Of a DNA stretch of 64,000 nt, positions 36,666-47,416 are shown one piece after another. The stretch's first letter is position 1; each line of letters starts with the position of its first letter. Source of the DNA: Pleurotus ostreatus/Saccharomyces cerevisiae fusant (taxonomy: Eukaryota; Opisthokonta); assembly GCA_024196135.1 (NCBI GenBank), contig JAMQCK010000082.1, positions 20,661 to 84,660 on the forward strand, given 5' to 3'. Position numbers and translations under genes: made by a program. Below the pieces are notes generated by a model that was given only the letters and a program-made list of their open reading frames with translations, was not told where the DNA came from and made no database searches.

Positions 36666-39114
36666 CGGCCTAGGCTCTTTGTTTCGACTGGGAGATCGGC
36701 GCTGCGCGCATTGCGTGGGGGATGTCCATTGACAGTCGCCAATTGATAGTAGCAAGCTAAGTCGAGAGCCTCGAGATAAGCTTGCAGGAGATGGCTTAGG
36801 AGACTGTTCAGGCAGAGATTCTGAGCGCCCTGGTGAAAGGATGACCATTATGATCACCTAGTCCACGCCGCCGCAGATCGATAAATTCAGCTCAACAAGC
36901 CAGTCACTCTTCGAGTCCCAAATATACCCCTGGACAATTCCAATGGCCGGAGAAGTCTGAAATACACAGCACGGCACTATACACGCATCCAACACCATAC
37001 GAGCATCCTACCCCTTCGGCCCTCCGCGCATCGTCTCCCCATCCACTTGAAACTGCCTTTTAGAGGTCCAACCAACGCAGGAATGTATGATCTGTTGATA
37101 AGTCAGTTAATGCAAGCAGAGTAGAAGAAGACCGCGAAGGAGAAAGATGACCACGGCCATCGAAGCGCGAGTGAGGTCCAATTACTGAGGCGACGGTCGA
37201 CCGGAGCATCTAGGCGATGGTCTACTGAGGTGTCCAGGTATGGGAGCGCACCCAGATGCGAAGCCCGCGAGCTTTACTCTGGAGAAAATTGTCAGCCTAC
37301 AAGGTGCCGTGCGAGAGCATACCAGAGCCAAGGTGAAGGTAATGGCGAGAGTCATCCGAACGCGATGAGTGAGGTAGGGAGCAATTGCACGTATTCCGCT
37401 GCCTTTCAAAAAGGTTAGACCGCGAACAGCTGCGAGGTACATACGCCGTGCATGCGTCTTTGATCCTGAAGCTGACGTGTCGACTTGAACTTGACGCGGC
37501 AACTTGAGCTTGAGGTATAGTGCATTGCGAACTGGGTGCGCTAGAACATTGCAATTTGAGCTCTACTGAAGTCCTTCGTCGAAGATATTCGACAATCCCT
37601 ACCCCGGCGAAGGAAACATTGGCACGCCGACCTCATTGCATCGCCGACCTTATTGCATCGCCGCCCGAGCCATTGCGCCGCTGCGCGAAGTGCATTGCGC
37701 AACCGCGCTGCAGAAAGCCATTGCGTCGCCTCGGGAGAGTCATTGCGTCATCGCGCGCGAGATATCTCATTGCGTCTTCGCGCCCGCGTCATTGCGCCCC
37801 GCGCGGAGATAGATGATTGGGCGGCGTCAGTCCTTGATCTTCTGCCCCGCCACTCTCCCTTATAGTCCATGTTCTTGACAATCGATGTCGAGGATAGAAG
37901 CCGGTATTGAGGACAAAAACCGTTCAAGTTGAGAGCGAAAGAGCAGCGCCTGTGAGCAAAAACTTAGAATGACATTAGTCCAAGCGGTAGGGATTTTATC
38001 GCGCGGACGCACCTCTCTGCATGACCGAACTTTCCTGCGAGCATTGCCATTGGATGACTGGGGCTTTAGGCGTCCGATCCGACTCTTCGAGAGGCGGTGG
38101 TACCGGAGACCTAACGAAGGCGATAAGTGGCGAACTTGTGGAAACATGTTGTGCACGCACCATCGAGCGACCGGTCTTTCTGGCATTGGGCGAGCTCGCG
38201 AGCATCGACATTGACGCTCTTGCATAGCCTCGACATTGGTGCTTTTGGGTGGCATCAGCGTGGATGCCCGTGGCATCGGTAAGTGCGTCGAGGGGCTGGA
38301 TGTGTAGCTGAGGCGAACAAAGTCAGTGACACGTGCATATTGAGCGGTCGAGTCACGTACCTTTAGGCTGCATGGTCTCCGCAACAATGAGCGAGCCCAA
38401 GAGCGCGCGACATTGATGCACTTGCGCAGCATCGGGGCGTCAAGCATACGACATCGAGAGGACCTGTCGATTACGATTAGCAACGAGAGCAAGCAAGTTT
38501 GGCGGTGACGCACTATTGAGCTGACCGTTTGCTGTGGCATTGGTCCGACTCGGTAAGAGATCGATGCTCTTGTGTAGCATCAGCATTGACGCTCTTGCGC
38601 GGCGTCGGGCTGGGTGGATGGGACGTCGACGAGTTCTGATATCAATAGTCAGAGAAATAAAATCAGACGATGATCGCGGAATGTACCACTGAGGAGCCCG
38701 GACGCAGTGAGATTGGGCTACCTCGGGAGATGTCGTTGGGGCTTGCGAGCCACTAAGATCTCGGGGGCAAGTTGAGCGTCGAGGACATCTGGCGGCCAAA
38801 TTCAACGACGAACGCATGCCGCGCTACACAAGTGGCGGCGCACCATTGGGATACCCGATCGTCGTGGCATTGGGCTCGCCCGAGAAAGCATTGACGGCAC
38901 TTGCAAGCCGTCGAGAATATTGACGACGTTTGCAAGCCATCGAGGCAGAGGCGTCGGTGGCCAGCGCGGACTGTCGATGTCAAGGAGTCAGTGAAGGGGG
39001 TGGTGGGTGGCGGGATGAGGGTAAGAGTCAAGAATGGACGCCCATCAAATTGCAAGCACGCGCTGCTTATGTATGTCGCTTTTGAAACTCCGCTACGCAT
39101 GGCAGTCACGTTAC
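36666..39114 (-). repeat. Array unit M4
   Basis: The head is at 39114 and matches M2 (GGAGTTTCAAAAGCGACAT). The intron-like segment at about 38013-37965 has GTGCGTCC, GGACTAATG and TTCTAAG. The GCGCGGCG-like CAATG block is at about 37620-37830 and is unusually long. Confidence 0.72.
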
Positions 39115-41700
39115 CAGCCTAAACTCGTCGTTCGACATCTGCGCTGCGTATGTTGTGTGGCGGCTGGCCGGAGGAGTATGGCCAATCGCAGAAATGCAAA
39201 GGAGACAGCGTACCTGTAATGATCCAAAGGCCTTTATGTTATGGTCGCTGATTACTCAGTCTACGCGGCCGCAGGTCGGCGACTTTAGAGCTCAACTCGC
39301 ACGTCACACCTCAAATTCCAAGTTCACCGGTGATTCGACTCAGAGACCGTAAACGTATGCTACACCTTCACAACACAGGAAATACATCCGACACCATACA
39401 TGCATCATGCTCGCTCGGCCATTCAGATCGCCCCCTCAGCCATCTACGGACTTCCCTCCAGACGCCCGAGCAGCGCAGGTCAGATGATCTGTTGAGGGGT
39501 CAGATAGAGCATGCGGGGTAGAAGGAGATCGCGAAGTGGGGCCCGGTCACCAAAGCGATGGTCTACCCGAGATAGGGCGCACCCGAAGGAATTCTCGGAG
39601 TGGATGTTCTATGAAGGGAATTGTCAGCCTATGAGAGGTGGAGGGGGAGCCATACCGGAATCAAGGAGAAGCCGTTGGGTGGATTTGGGGCCCATTGCAC
39701 ACAGCATGTCACTCTGAAGAAGCCGTCAGCGCGCAAGGGACGGTTGGGCGATTCACCTGGTCGATCGATAGCAGGTTGAAGGATATCACATTGCGCCTCG
39801 GGCGCTGCGGCAGTCCTTTGTCGGGATAGAAATTGACCGTTTTCGTCGATGCAGGAGATCATTGGCCGGCCGCCCTTATTGCGCCGCCGCGCTGGAGGGA
39901 AGTCACTGCGAAGTCGCACGAGTGGATCATTGCGCCACCGCGCTAGATAAAGTCATTGAGCTGCCGCTCGCAGAAAGCCATTGGGCCACCGCGCGGTCAA
40001 ATCCACTGCGCCGCCGCGCCCGAGTTTCTGGGCCGCCGCGCGGGAGGGATATGATTGGGCGTCCCTAATGATTGATCGCCTCGACGATCGCTGTCGATGC
40101 TGGTAACGTCGAGTTTGAGGATCAACATGTCGAAGTCGAGAACAGAAGCATTGGGCAGGACCCTAGAGCGGCGTCAGTCCATGCGGTAGGGGGATAATTC
40201 GATCGAGCCAACACACCTGTTTACCCTTGATGGAGACAAGCAAGCTTCCCTTCGAACATTGCCACTCGATGACTTGAAAATTGAGATGACCGTTTCGCCT
40301 TGAGGCGCCGCGTGCGATGGACGAGCAATCTACGATGTCAGTCAGCGGCGCACTTGTGGAAGTACGTTGTCCACGCACCATTGAGCGACCCGGTCTCCGC
40401 GGTATTGGGCGGGCTCGCGGGGTCTGCCCTCAAGCGGGCTTTCCTTGAAACATTGCCACTTGACGGCTCGAACCTCGAGGCGTCGATCGGTGTGCGAAAT
40501 GCCTAAGAAGGCTGTCAGTGATGAGCGCAGAGAAAATCAAGAGTGTCTACGCACCTTTGAGCGACCCGGTCTTCGCGACATTGGGCGAGTTCGCGAGGTC
40601 GGTTATGCTCTTGAGGCGAAGGTGTTGATGCTCCTGAGCAGCATCGGCATTAACGCTCTGGTCCGGCCATTGACGCTCTTGCATGGCATCGCATTGATGC
40701 TCTTGCGCGGCATCGCCATCAAAGCTCGCAACATCGGTATGTGCAAGCCGAGTGGCTGGATGCTGGACTGAAGAAAAAAGAGTCAGTGGCGCGAGCACGC
40801 TGACGGTTCAGCGACGTACCATTGGTCCGCACGAGTCGCTGCGCCATTGTACGGGTCCGCGATACATTGATGCACTTGCGGGGCATCGGGGGCTTGCATA
40901 GACGACGTCGAGTCGATCTATTTGCGATCGTCAGTGACGAGGGCTCGCGCGACGACCGCGTGACGCACCATTGAGATGCCCATCTGCAGTGGCATTGGGC
41001 TGGCTCGGGAAGGTATTGATGCACTTGCGACGCATCGCGGGCTTGAGTCGAATACTTGCCGTGGACCTGAGAAAACTGTCGTCAAGGTCAGCAGTGAGAG
41101 CGCGGATACCGGCCGAGCAGCGCACCATTAAGGAGCCCCGATGCCATAGCATTGGGCTACCTCGGGAGATATCGACGGTTCTTCAGAGCCACTGGGAGCT
41201 TGAGGGAGCCTGAGCTTCAAAGATATCTTGCATACAATGTCAGCAACAGAAGCATGCCACAGAACACGACTAGCGTACCATTGGGGTACCCGCTCAGCGT
41301 GGCATTGGGTCCGCCCGCAAAAACATTGACAGCGCTTGTAAGCTGTCCAAGTAGAGGCATTGAGGGCAAAAGCGAGCTGTCGGGATTGAGAGCCAGCTGC
41401 GGGGGTCAGTAAAGAGGGAAGTCCGGGTGGTGGGGTGAGGTTGAGAGACAAGAAAGAACGCCCATCAAATCGCGCACATGTCCGCTTATGTGGATTTTCA
41501 AACTCCGCTGCGCCATCAGTGGTCAAAGGGGAAGCGCTCGCATGGCGGTCACGTTACCGGCCTGGGCTCGTTGTTCGACATCTGCGCTACGCACATTGCG
41601 CACCAGCTGACTGGATTGGAACGGCTGGCCTCATTCAATTGGAAGAATATGGCCAGCGGAGATTACTCAACAGGAACCGAGACATCAGACATGATACAAA
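39115..41700 (-). repeat. Array unit M5 (outermost right)
   Basis: The head is at 41557 with the CACTGATGGC insertion. Homology continues to about 41700, then stops. The 25-nt repeats are at about 40620-40735. The intron-like segment at about 40216-40155 has GTGTGTTGG, GGACTGACG and CTCTAG. Confidence 0.7.
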
Positions 41701-42467
41701 GTCCTTTTCGCCAAATTCGCCAGAGGAGCTGGGAAGGGGCGAAGATGGGCTCAGAGCGGGGCGAAGGACTCCACAATTGATCGAAATCCTTCGAGTCTGC
41801 GCTGGTCGATATCGCTCGAGGTCTGCTCTGGTTGACGACCTCCGGGTCTGCGTGCCCTTCTCTCATCGTGCGTCGGCGCCAGTTGGGCGAGGATTGAAAG
41901 AGCGTGGAAATTGTTGGCCGAGGATATGTACAGGACATAGGGTAGATGAGTGAGAAGACGGTGCATGTGGTGAGTACATGAGTGAGCATGATGGGTATAC
42001 GGGTGAACATGGGGGTATAAGAATGGGCATGGGTAGTATTTAGATGCGTATGTTGGGCATATGTGGGTATATGAATTGACGTGACGAGTGTACGGTGAGC
42101 ATGACTGCGACCAGCGCAATAGATAAGTGATAAATTAGCATGTGCGAATAAGAGAAGACGAACATAAGGAGGAAGAAGCGAAGACAGTTCAATGAGGGAG
42201 AGATATAGTAGATACAATGAGCGTTATATGCGAGAGATGGGATACAATGAACGTGGGTGGATGAGAGACAGAAAACCAGTCAAAGGAAAGTGGATGGGCT
42301 ACAGCGGATGGAGATGATACATAAGGCACGCGTTATGAGTAAGTAGTTATTCTACGAGATGGTCAGCGCGAGCGACGAAGAAAAAGGATGAAAGGGGACG
42401 TACTAATAGGTGCGTCAAGCCATACGTGTTGGAGACTACTGAAATCGCTCGACGTCCCTCGCGCCGA
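41701..42467. other. Array boundary, no gene
   Basis: Array homology ends near 41700. The purine-rich stretch at 41940-42120 is built of GTGAGTA/GTGAGCATGATGGGTAT-like words. Minus-strand frames here are Thr/His/Tyr-rich and show no family resemblance. The 3' end of the following minus-strand gene lies at 42468. Confidence 0.4.
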
Positions 42468-44551
42468 CTAAGCATCTTCTTCTACCTCCCCGCGCTGCCG
42501 CTTCGTAGGATGCTCGAATGCGGCGCTGACTAATTTGCGCTTCTGAAGGTTGGGTTCGTCGGTCGGTGATGGCGTGGAGACCGAGGACGTCAACGACGGT
42601 CGAGTGAGCGAGGATGTCGATGGCTTGGCGACGTAGAGGACTGTCGACGCGGAGGACTGAGCCCAGGCGTACGAGGAACAAGCTTCGGCGAGTGTCTGTG
42701 GGATGGCGGGGGGCTCAGGCTCGGGGGTAGACGAGGAGGATTTCCGTGATTCAATCGACGAGGTAACTCCGGGTTGAGAGGGCTCCGAGGCAGCGGACTG
42801 AGCACCAGAGGAAGCGTGGAGAACGTCTGGTATTGTCGGCCGTGAGTTGTCCTGTTCCTTTTCGCTCCAGATAGACTTCGAATTCTCGGTGGACGGCGTC
42901 AGTAGAGGGCGCGCCTCCGACGAAGACGAGCGATGTGGGACCGGTGTAGGTGCCTTCTCCATTAGCCGACGAGCCTGCAGCCTCTCCATCGCCGCCAGCA
43001 TCGTGCCCGAGTGACGTGGAAGTTCTGATAACAGCTGAGTCTCCCGAGGAGGAGTTTTCGACACCGACGCCAACCTGAATATCTCCTTGACTATGCGCGC
43101 AGCAGGCGACGGTGATGGCGACGGCGACCGCTCGAACGTCCGAGTCGGCTTGCCTTCCGATCTGCGTTTAGAAGGACGCGACGGAAGCGGCGTGTCCGAG
43201 GTGCGTTTCGGCGGGGTGCGAGGGTCAGGTGTGGGCGGGATGTGCGAGGTCTTCGTCGGCGTAATGGGCTCAGCGTTCTTCTTGTCTAAGTCGGCGTCGG
43301 CGGTGGAAACCATGTCAGCGGAAGAGACAAGATATTCCCCTTCGGCATTGAATGCGCAGTCGAGCGTCGCCTGCTCCTTAAGAGCATGAAGAGCAAGCCG
43401 AGAAACCGCCTTTGATGTAGAGACCGAAAGGAGAGAAGTCGGCGTAGTCTGACTCGGAATGTCGCGTCCGTGGCTCGTGGTGGGAATCGGGGGGAGGGGG
43501 CGACGGGGTCGAGTGATGGGTTGAGTGAGGGTGGAGTCGTATGAGGACGAGGAGCGCGGCGTGGAAGGGGCGTTTGAAGTTGAGGTTGAGGAAGGTGGGT
43601 TTGAGGATGGCTCGTTGGCATGATAGTGAGTTGCCTTCAGCGGCGCGAGGGCCTTCTTGGACGGTGGGATGGGATGACCAGGCGGGAGAACAGATAGATA
43701 CTGTGCGAGAAATATTTAGTACGGTGACTCACCAACGAGAGTAAAGGAAAACTCACCATCTCATACCTCACACTCTCGGCGAAGTCAGGATTCCTCTTCA
43801 ACTCACCGAGGAACGTGTCGCGATTCTTGTCCACGAGCTTGTTGAGCGCGCGCAGAGTAGACCCGGATACGAAAGCCTGCTTGGTTGCTGAACTATTCCT
43901 GTTGATAACGCTATCGTAGTACGGGACTATAGACCAGACATCCGCGCTGGAGGAGATGACGTCGAAGGGGAGGGCGATGACCCAGGACGCCGAGCAGTCA
44001 AGGCCGTATACGGGGATGGTGCCGTCAAAGGTGAGACCAGACCTTTTACGTGTCGTGTCGACCTGATCGTCTGCAGGCCGCGCGCGGAGAACGTAGTCCT
44101 GCAGCGCCCAGCTGATGTGTTTCTTGTCCCGCGTGCGCCCGAACGAGGTGATGGGCAGCACTGTGAAGGCAACGGCATCGCTAGGTACGTCAACCGCGCA
44201 TCGAAGAACAATCGCCGGGCGCGCGCCCTTGCTGTAGTGCAGGCCGGGGGAGTCGTCGTAGCCTGCCTCGCGGAGGCCGGCGTGGACGGGCGACCAGGAC
44301 GAAAAGCGGAGGGCGACAATCTGCCCGGGGCGGATCGGGAGGATGAGCTGGCGTCGAATGGGAGGTGCGGGGATGTGAGTGACCGGGCGAGGAGCCGGTA
44401 TGTGGGTGATCGAGCGACCAGCTAGTATGTCGGTGACCGACAGAGGCCTTGCGCCGGTGGGGAGGAGAGCGCCGGTCCCGGTGGGAAGAAGGGTGGAGTA
44501 TGACGGCCTCGGGTCGCGGGAGTGAATCAGATGAGAGCGCGGGGCCGGCAT
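42468..44551 (-). CDS. KGxRPA-family protein (unnamed), copy 2
   Basis: In transcript order the exons are 44551-43757 and 43700-42468 (2028 nt, 675 aa) around a 56-nt phase-0 intron after a Met codon, at the same place as in the paralogues. The start MPAPRSHLIH was preferred over an upstream in-frame ATG at 44761 because the extra stretch is compositionally odd. The domain at residues about 74-265 reads PGQIVALRFSSW, HYSKGARPAIVL, VLPITSFGRT, then WALQDYVLRA and ASWVIALPFDV. The rest is disordered: a Pro/Ser-rich region, KALAPLKATHYHANEPSS, a PTPDPRTPPKRTSD stretch and a basic KRRSEGKP motif that could be a nuclear signal. A short helical segment (AARIVKEIFRLASV) and ETQLLSELPRHSGTMLAAME look conserved. 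Function is unknown. Confidence 0.78.
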
Positions 44552-45546
44552 CGAGTGTTTGTTGTACTGTGTACGAGGGACGGGCGATGTGGGCCTCGAC
44601 AAAAGATCGAACAAAGCCGGCGGAACGACGAGGATGTGTGTTATGAATGGAGGTGTGAGACAAACGATGGAGGTCGGAGACGAGCGGTGGCGGCTGTGTT
44701 TGTGCGCGATTGGGCCGAGAGGCCGGGCGAACACAACGTTGCGCTCACGTGATGGGGACAAAGACTGCCGGGAAGGGAAGGTGATGGCGGGTTGTGACGG
44801 GTCGGCTGCTGCGCGAAGGGCAACTGTGACACGTACCTTGAGCCGTTAGTCAAGGCTTCTTGGGTCCTTTCAGAAGCATTGTCAGACAGGTGCCCCGCTT
44901 TATCATCCTTCGAGTTTGCCTGCTGTTAGCGCAGAACAGGGCGCACACAGAGAGCGTATGTGAGAAACGCGCGAGATTGCCTATGATAATTGACGGAGAG
45001 GTTCGATGCTGTCAAACAATGATGGACATCCGATGGCCGACCTGGACAATGCGGCATCTTGAGGAGGACGGAAGAGACCGGCCCCCTAGGAGCGATGTTG
45101 GAAAAGACAGCAGACTGAACGTTGCCAGGTGCGCTATGGAAGGCTTCCGAGTCGGCGGCGAGCCTGTCATCGACCTACTGCGAGCCCTCCCTTGGCTTGC
45201 TGTTGTCCCGTCGTCGTCGCCCGAAATCGCCTCGTATGCCATCGCCACGCCGCTTCGGCAAATGCCGGGATCCGTATGGTTCCGTTAATGTTTTCCTTTT
45301 GGAAGGCTTTGTCCTTGGCTATTTCCACATCGCCGACAATGCATGATCTATGTGCCTCGGTCATAATCAATGGCTTTCAACTATGCTTTCTTTGTTCTGA
45401 AGCATTCGCGCCCTCGTGGTATGCTCATGGCTTGCTCAGGTAATGGTATATAAGCGCGATGGCTAGTGGCCACATTGAACCTTCGACCTCCCACCGTTGT
45501 CTGATTCATCACCACTCGACCCCTTCTACTCTTCCAGCTAACTAGA
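44552..45546. other. Intergenic between divergent genes
   Basis: No convincing gene is seen. It separates the minus-strand KGxRPA gene from the plus-strand zinc-finger-like gene and should hold both promoters. Confidence 0.45.
45444..45460 (+). promoter_or_regulatory. TATA box of zinc-finger-like gene, 17-nt element
   Basis: ATGGTATATAAGCGCGA lies about 85-100 nt before the ATG at 45547. The same 17 bases occur, in the matching orientation, upstream of the paralogue that starts at 50501. Exact identity outside coding sequence suggests a conserved core promoter or a recent duplication. Confidence 0.6.
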
Positions 45547-46332
45547 ATGGCGATAAGCTACGACTTTATCGCCTATCTAAGGACGGTCGACCTCGCTGCC
45601 AAATTCCACCCGACGCAGTCTCTCTCCACCGTGCTCCCCCCGAGCCACCTCGTCAAGCTCCTGCTCGCCGACCACCTGCTGGAAGAGCTCACGCCACTCC
45701 AGCCCACTAAGGGCCGCCGCATCGCCTGCGACTTCAAGGACTGCCTATGGATCAGCGGCTCCGACCGTCACGACCACTTCACTGCCACCCCGCACTTGCG
45801 CGTCGACGTTGAGGCCCACGCCCAGAGTCACCTCGATGCACTCGGTGGGGACAACATGAAGACACCGATCCTCTGGAAAGACGTCCCGCTCGCGCAGTCG
45901 AGCGACGGCCTCGACATATTCCCCTGTTTCTGGAAGTGCAACATCATGTGCGAGGCGCCGAAGGGCGCGCAGCTGCTCGAGCACCTGGTGGAGGCGCACT
46001 ATTCCGGGTATGTGATGTATAGCTGCCCGATGTGCAGGATGAATCTGGCGCTTGAGGTGGAGGAGGAGGAGGAGCATGTGCCGGCGCACGTCCGGGTGAA
46101 TATGGCGCTGATTTTCAGGGACATGAGTCTGCGGCGGGACGCCATGAAGACCCATGACGCGCCCGATGTTCAGGCGCAGAGGATCCTGCTCGAGCACTAC
46201 AAGGAGGGCTGCCCGGACTTCTCGCCCTGGAAATCGCCAGTTTGGGATGACCTCCCCGAAGACCTGAAGGAGCGCTTAGGCGAGCAACTCAAGGCGCTTT
46301 TGGCCGCTGTCGAGAAGCAGAGCGTTCGATAA
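45547..46332 (+). CDS. Double zinc-finger-like protein (unnamed), copy 1
   Basis: A single exon of 261 aa starting MAISYDFIAYLRTVDL. Two atypical C2H2-like modules are visible: C61-x4-C66 with H91-x3-H95, and C127-x3-C131 with H146-x4-H151, followed by a CPMC knuckle (C160, C163). The N-terminal helix and the segment PTKGRRIACDFKDCLW are shared with the gene at 49290-50501, and the finger spacing also with 51577-52428. The C-terminus has an acidic run (EVEEEEEHV), then the shared block ILLEHYKEGCPDF. The wide spacing makes a nucleic-acid-binding role plausible but not shown. No close named family is known to me. A TATA box precedes it. Confidence 0.8.
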   Translation: MAISYDFIAYLRTVDLAAKFHPTQSLSTVLPPSHLVKLLLADHLLEELTPLQPTKGRRIACDFKDCLWISGSDRHDHFTATPHLRVDVEAHAQSHLDALGGDNMKTPILWKDVPLAQSSDGLDIFPCFWKCNIMCEAPKGAQLLEHLVEAHYSGYVMYSCPMCRMNLALEVEEEEEHVPAHVRVNMALIFRDMSLRRDAMKTHDAPDVQAQRILLEHYKEGCPDFSPWKSPVWDDLPEDLKERLGEQLKALLAAVEKQSVR

Positions 46333-47416
46333 GTCGTGGTTGAACTATGCTGTAGACTTACCATTCTCGCACTGTTTCGTGCGCGAGTAATCTTATCTTG
46401 ACATGATAACGGAAAGTACATTCCTCGCCGGTGAGTGAGGGGATGTCCTGGGCGTCTATAGAAAAAATCGGTGACGCAGGTGTCGCTGGAGGAGGAGGCA
46501 AGATGATCGCTCGAAGCTAGAAGACGGAGTAGCCGCGCGGAGGAGACGGTGTGTGCCTCCAATAGCAGCGCTTCGTCGAGCATCTAGAAAGCGTTCGTTC
46601 GCGCGATAACGACCGCTGCTACTCTGTGATACGAGATGATGGTCACAATGAAGAACAAGGCATCCCAAAAGCGGGTCCGTCAACGGAAGCTTCTCTGCCG
46701 GAAATCACCGGAAATGCCACGTGGAGAGTGGCACTGGGCGCAGCGAAATGATTTTCCCAGAACGCCTCCCTCTCGACGCGCTGACGCGACACCTTCATTC
46801 GCGGGTCTCTCAAAGATATACCGTACTCGCCCCCCGTTCTCGCGGAAGTCCCCTCGTTTGAGCAGTCCCAAAAGCCTCAGGTTTCCTATGTCGCGCGCGA
46901 CGCCGCGCGTTGCCCCAGTCTCGCGTCTCGACCATGGCAACTGACCCGCCGATCATCCACACACGTTCTGTCGCGACTCATTCGGTCTCTGAATGCGAGT
47001 CACAACATATAGCCACGTCCACGTTGCTAGTCAGCCGTCAACAACGCGCGACGCGGGTGCGCTTTGTCGGCGTCGGGGCTACTCCCTGAAGGCTGTTGCC
47101 ACCGGCCACTTTCCGGGTAGCAGTTCCACTTCACACCACCCTCGCCCTCCAACTCTTCTCCCTCCTCTGGTCGCGCAGCATCCAGCATGGTCCAGCTCGC
47201 GAGCGCGTCGCGACACCGCCCTCGTCAACGTTGCGTCACTCGCCCCTATCGACGCGTGCGGTCACATGACCTCATATGAAATCGAGCGCGACGCGACGCG
47301 TCCAGCCGTCTCGAACCGCGATCAGTGGCAAGGTGGCTTGTCCGGTTTTCGCTCCGTGTGATTTTTGCTGACTCCGGGTAGTCGCACCAAACTCGTAACA
47401 AGAAAACAAAGCAAGA
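46333..47416. other. Intergenic, no gene seen
   Basis: Only unsupported short frames on both strands. The region serves as terminator of the zinc-finger-like gene and promoter of the following plus-strand gene. Confidence 0.45.

Larger units (their letters stand above)
28700..41700 (-). repeat. Right arm of inverted array: five minus-oriented units
   Basis: The units are homologous to those of the left arm but reversed. The reverse complement of the head is found with CACGTTAC at 31146, 33998, 36658, 39107 and 41550, giving periods of 2443-2852 nt. The splice grammar (donor, CTGAC branch, AG acceptor) is on the minus strand, showing that whole units, not just short motifs, are inverted. Confidence 0.85.

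Noticed and set aside
11400..41700. LTR retrotransposon, LINE, DNA transposon or Helitron
   Set aside because: No reverse transcriptase, integrase, transposase or helicase motifs were recognised in any frame of any unit, and no terminal repeats or target-site duplications bound individual units. A non-autonomous element cannot be fully excluded.
41663..42217. 184-codon minus-strand frame rich in Thr, His, Tyr and Leu
   Set aside because: It spans the array boundary and a simple-sequence stretch, with no conserved motif or partner exons.
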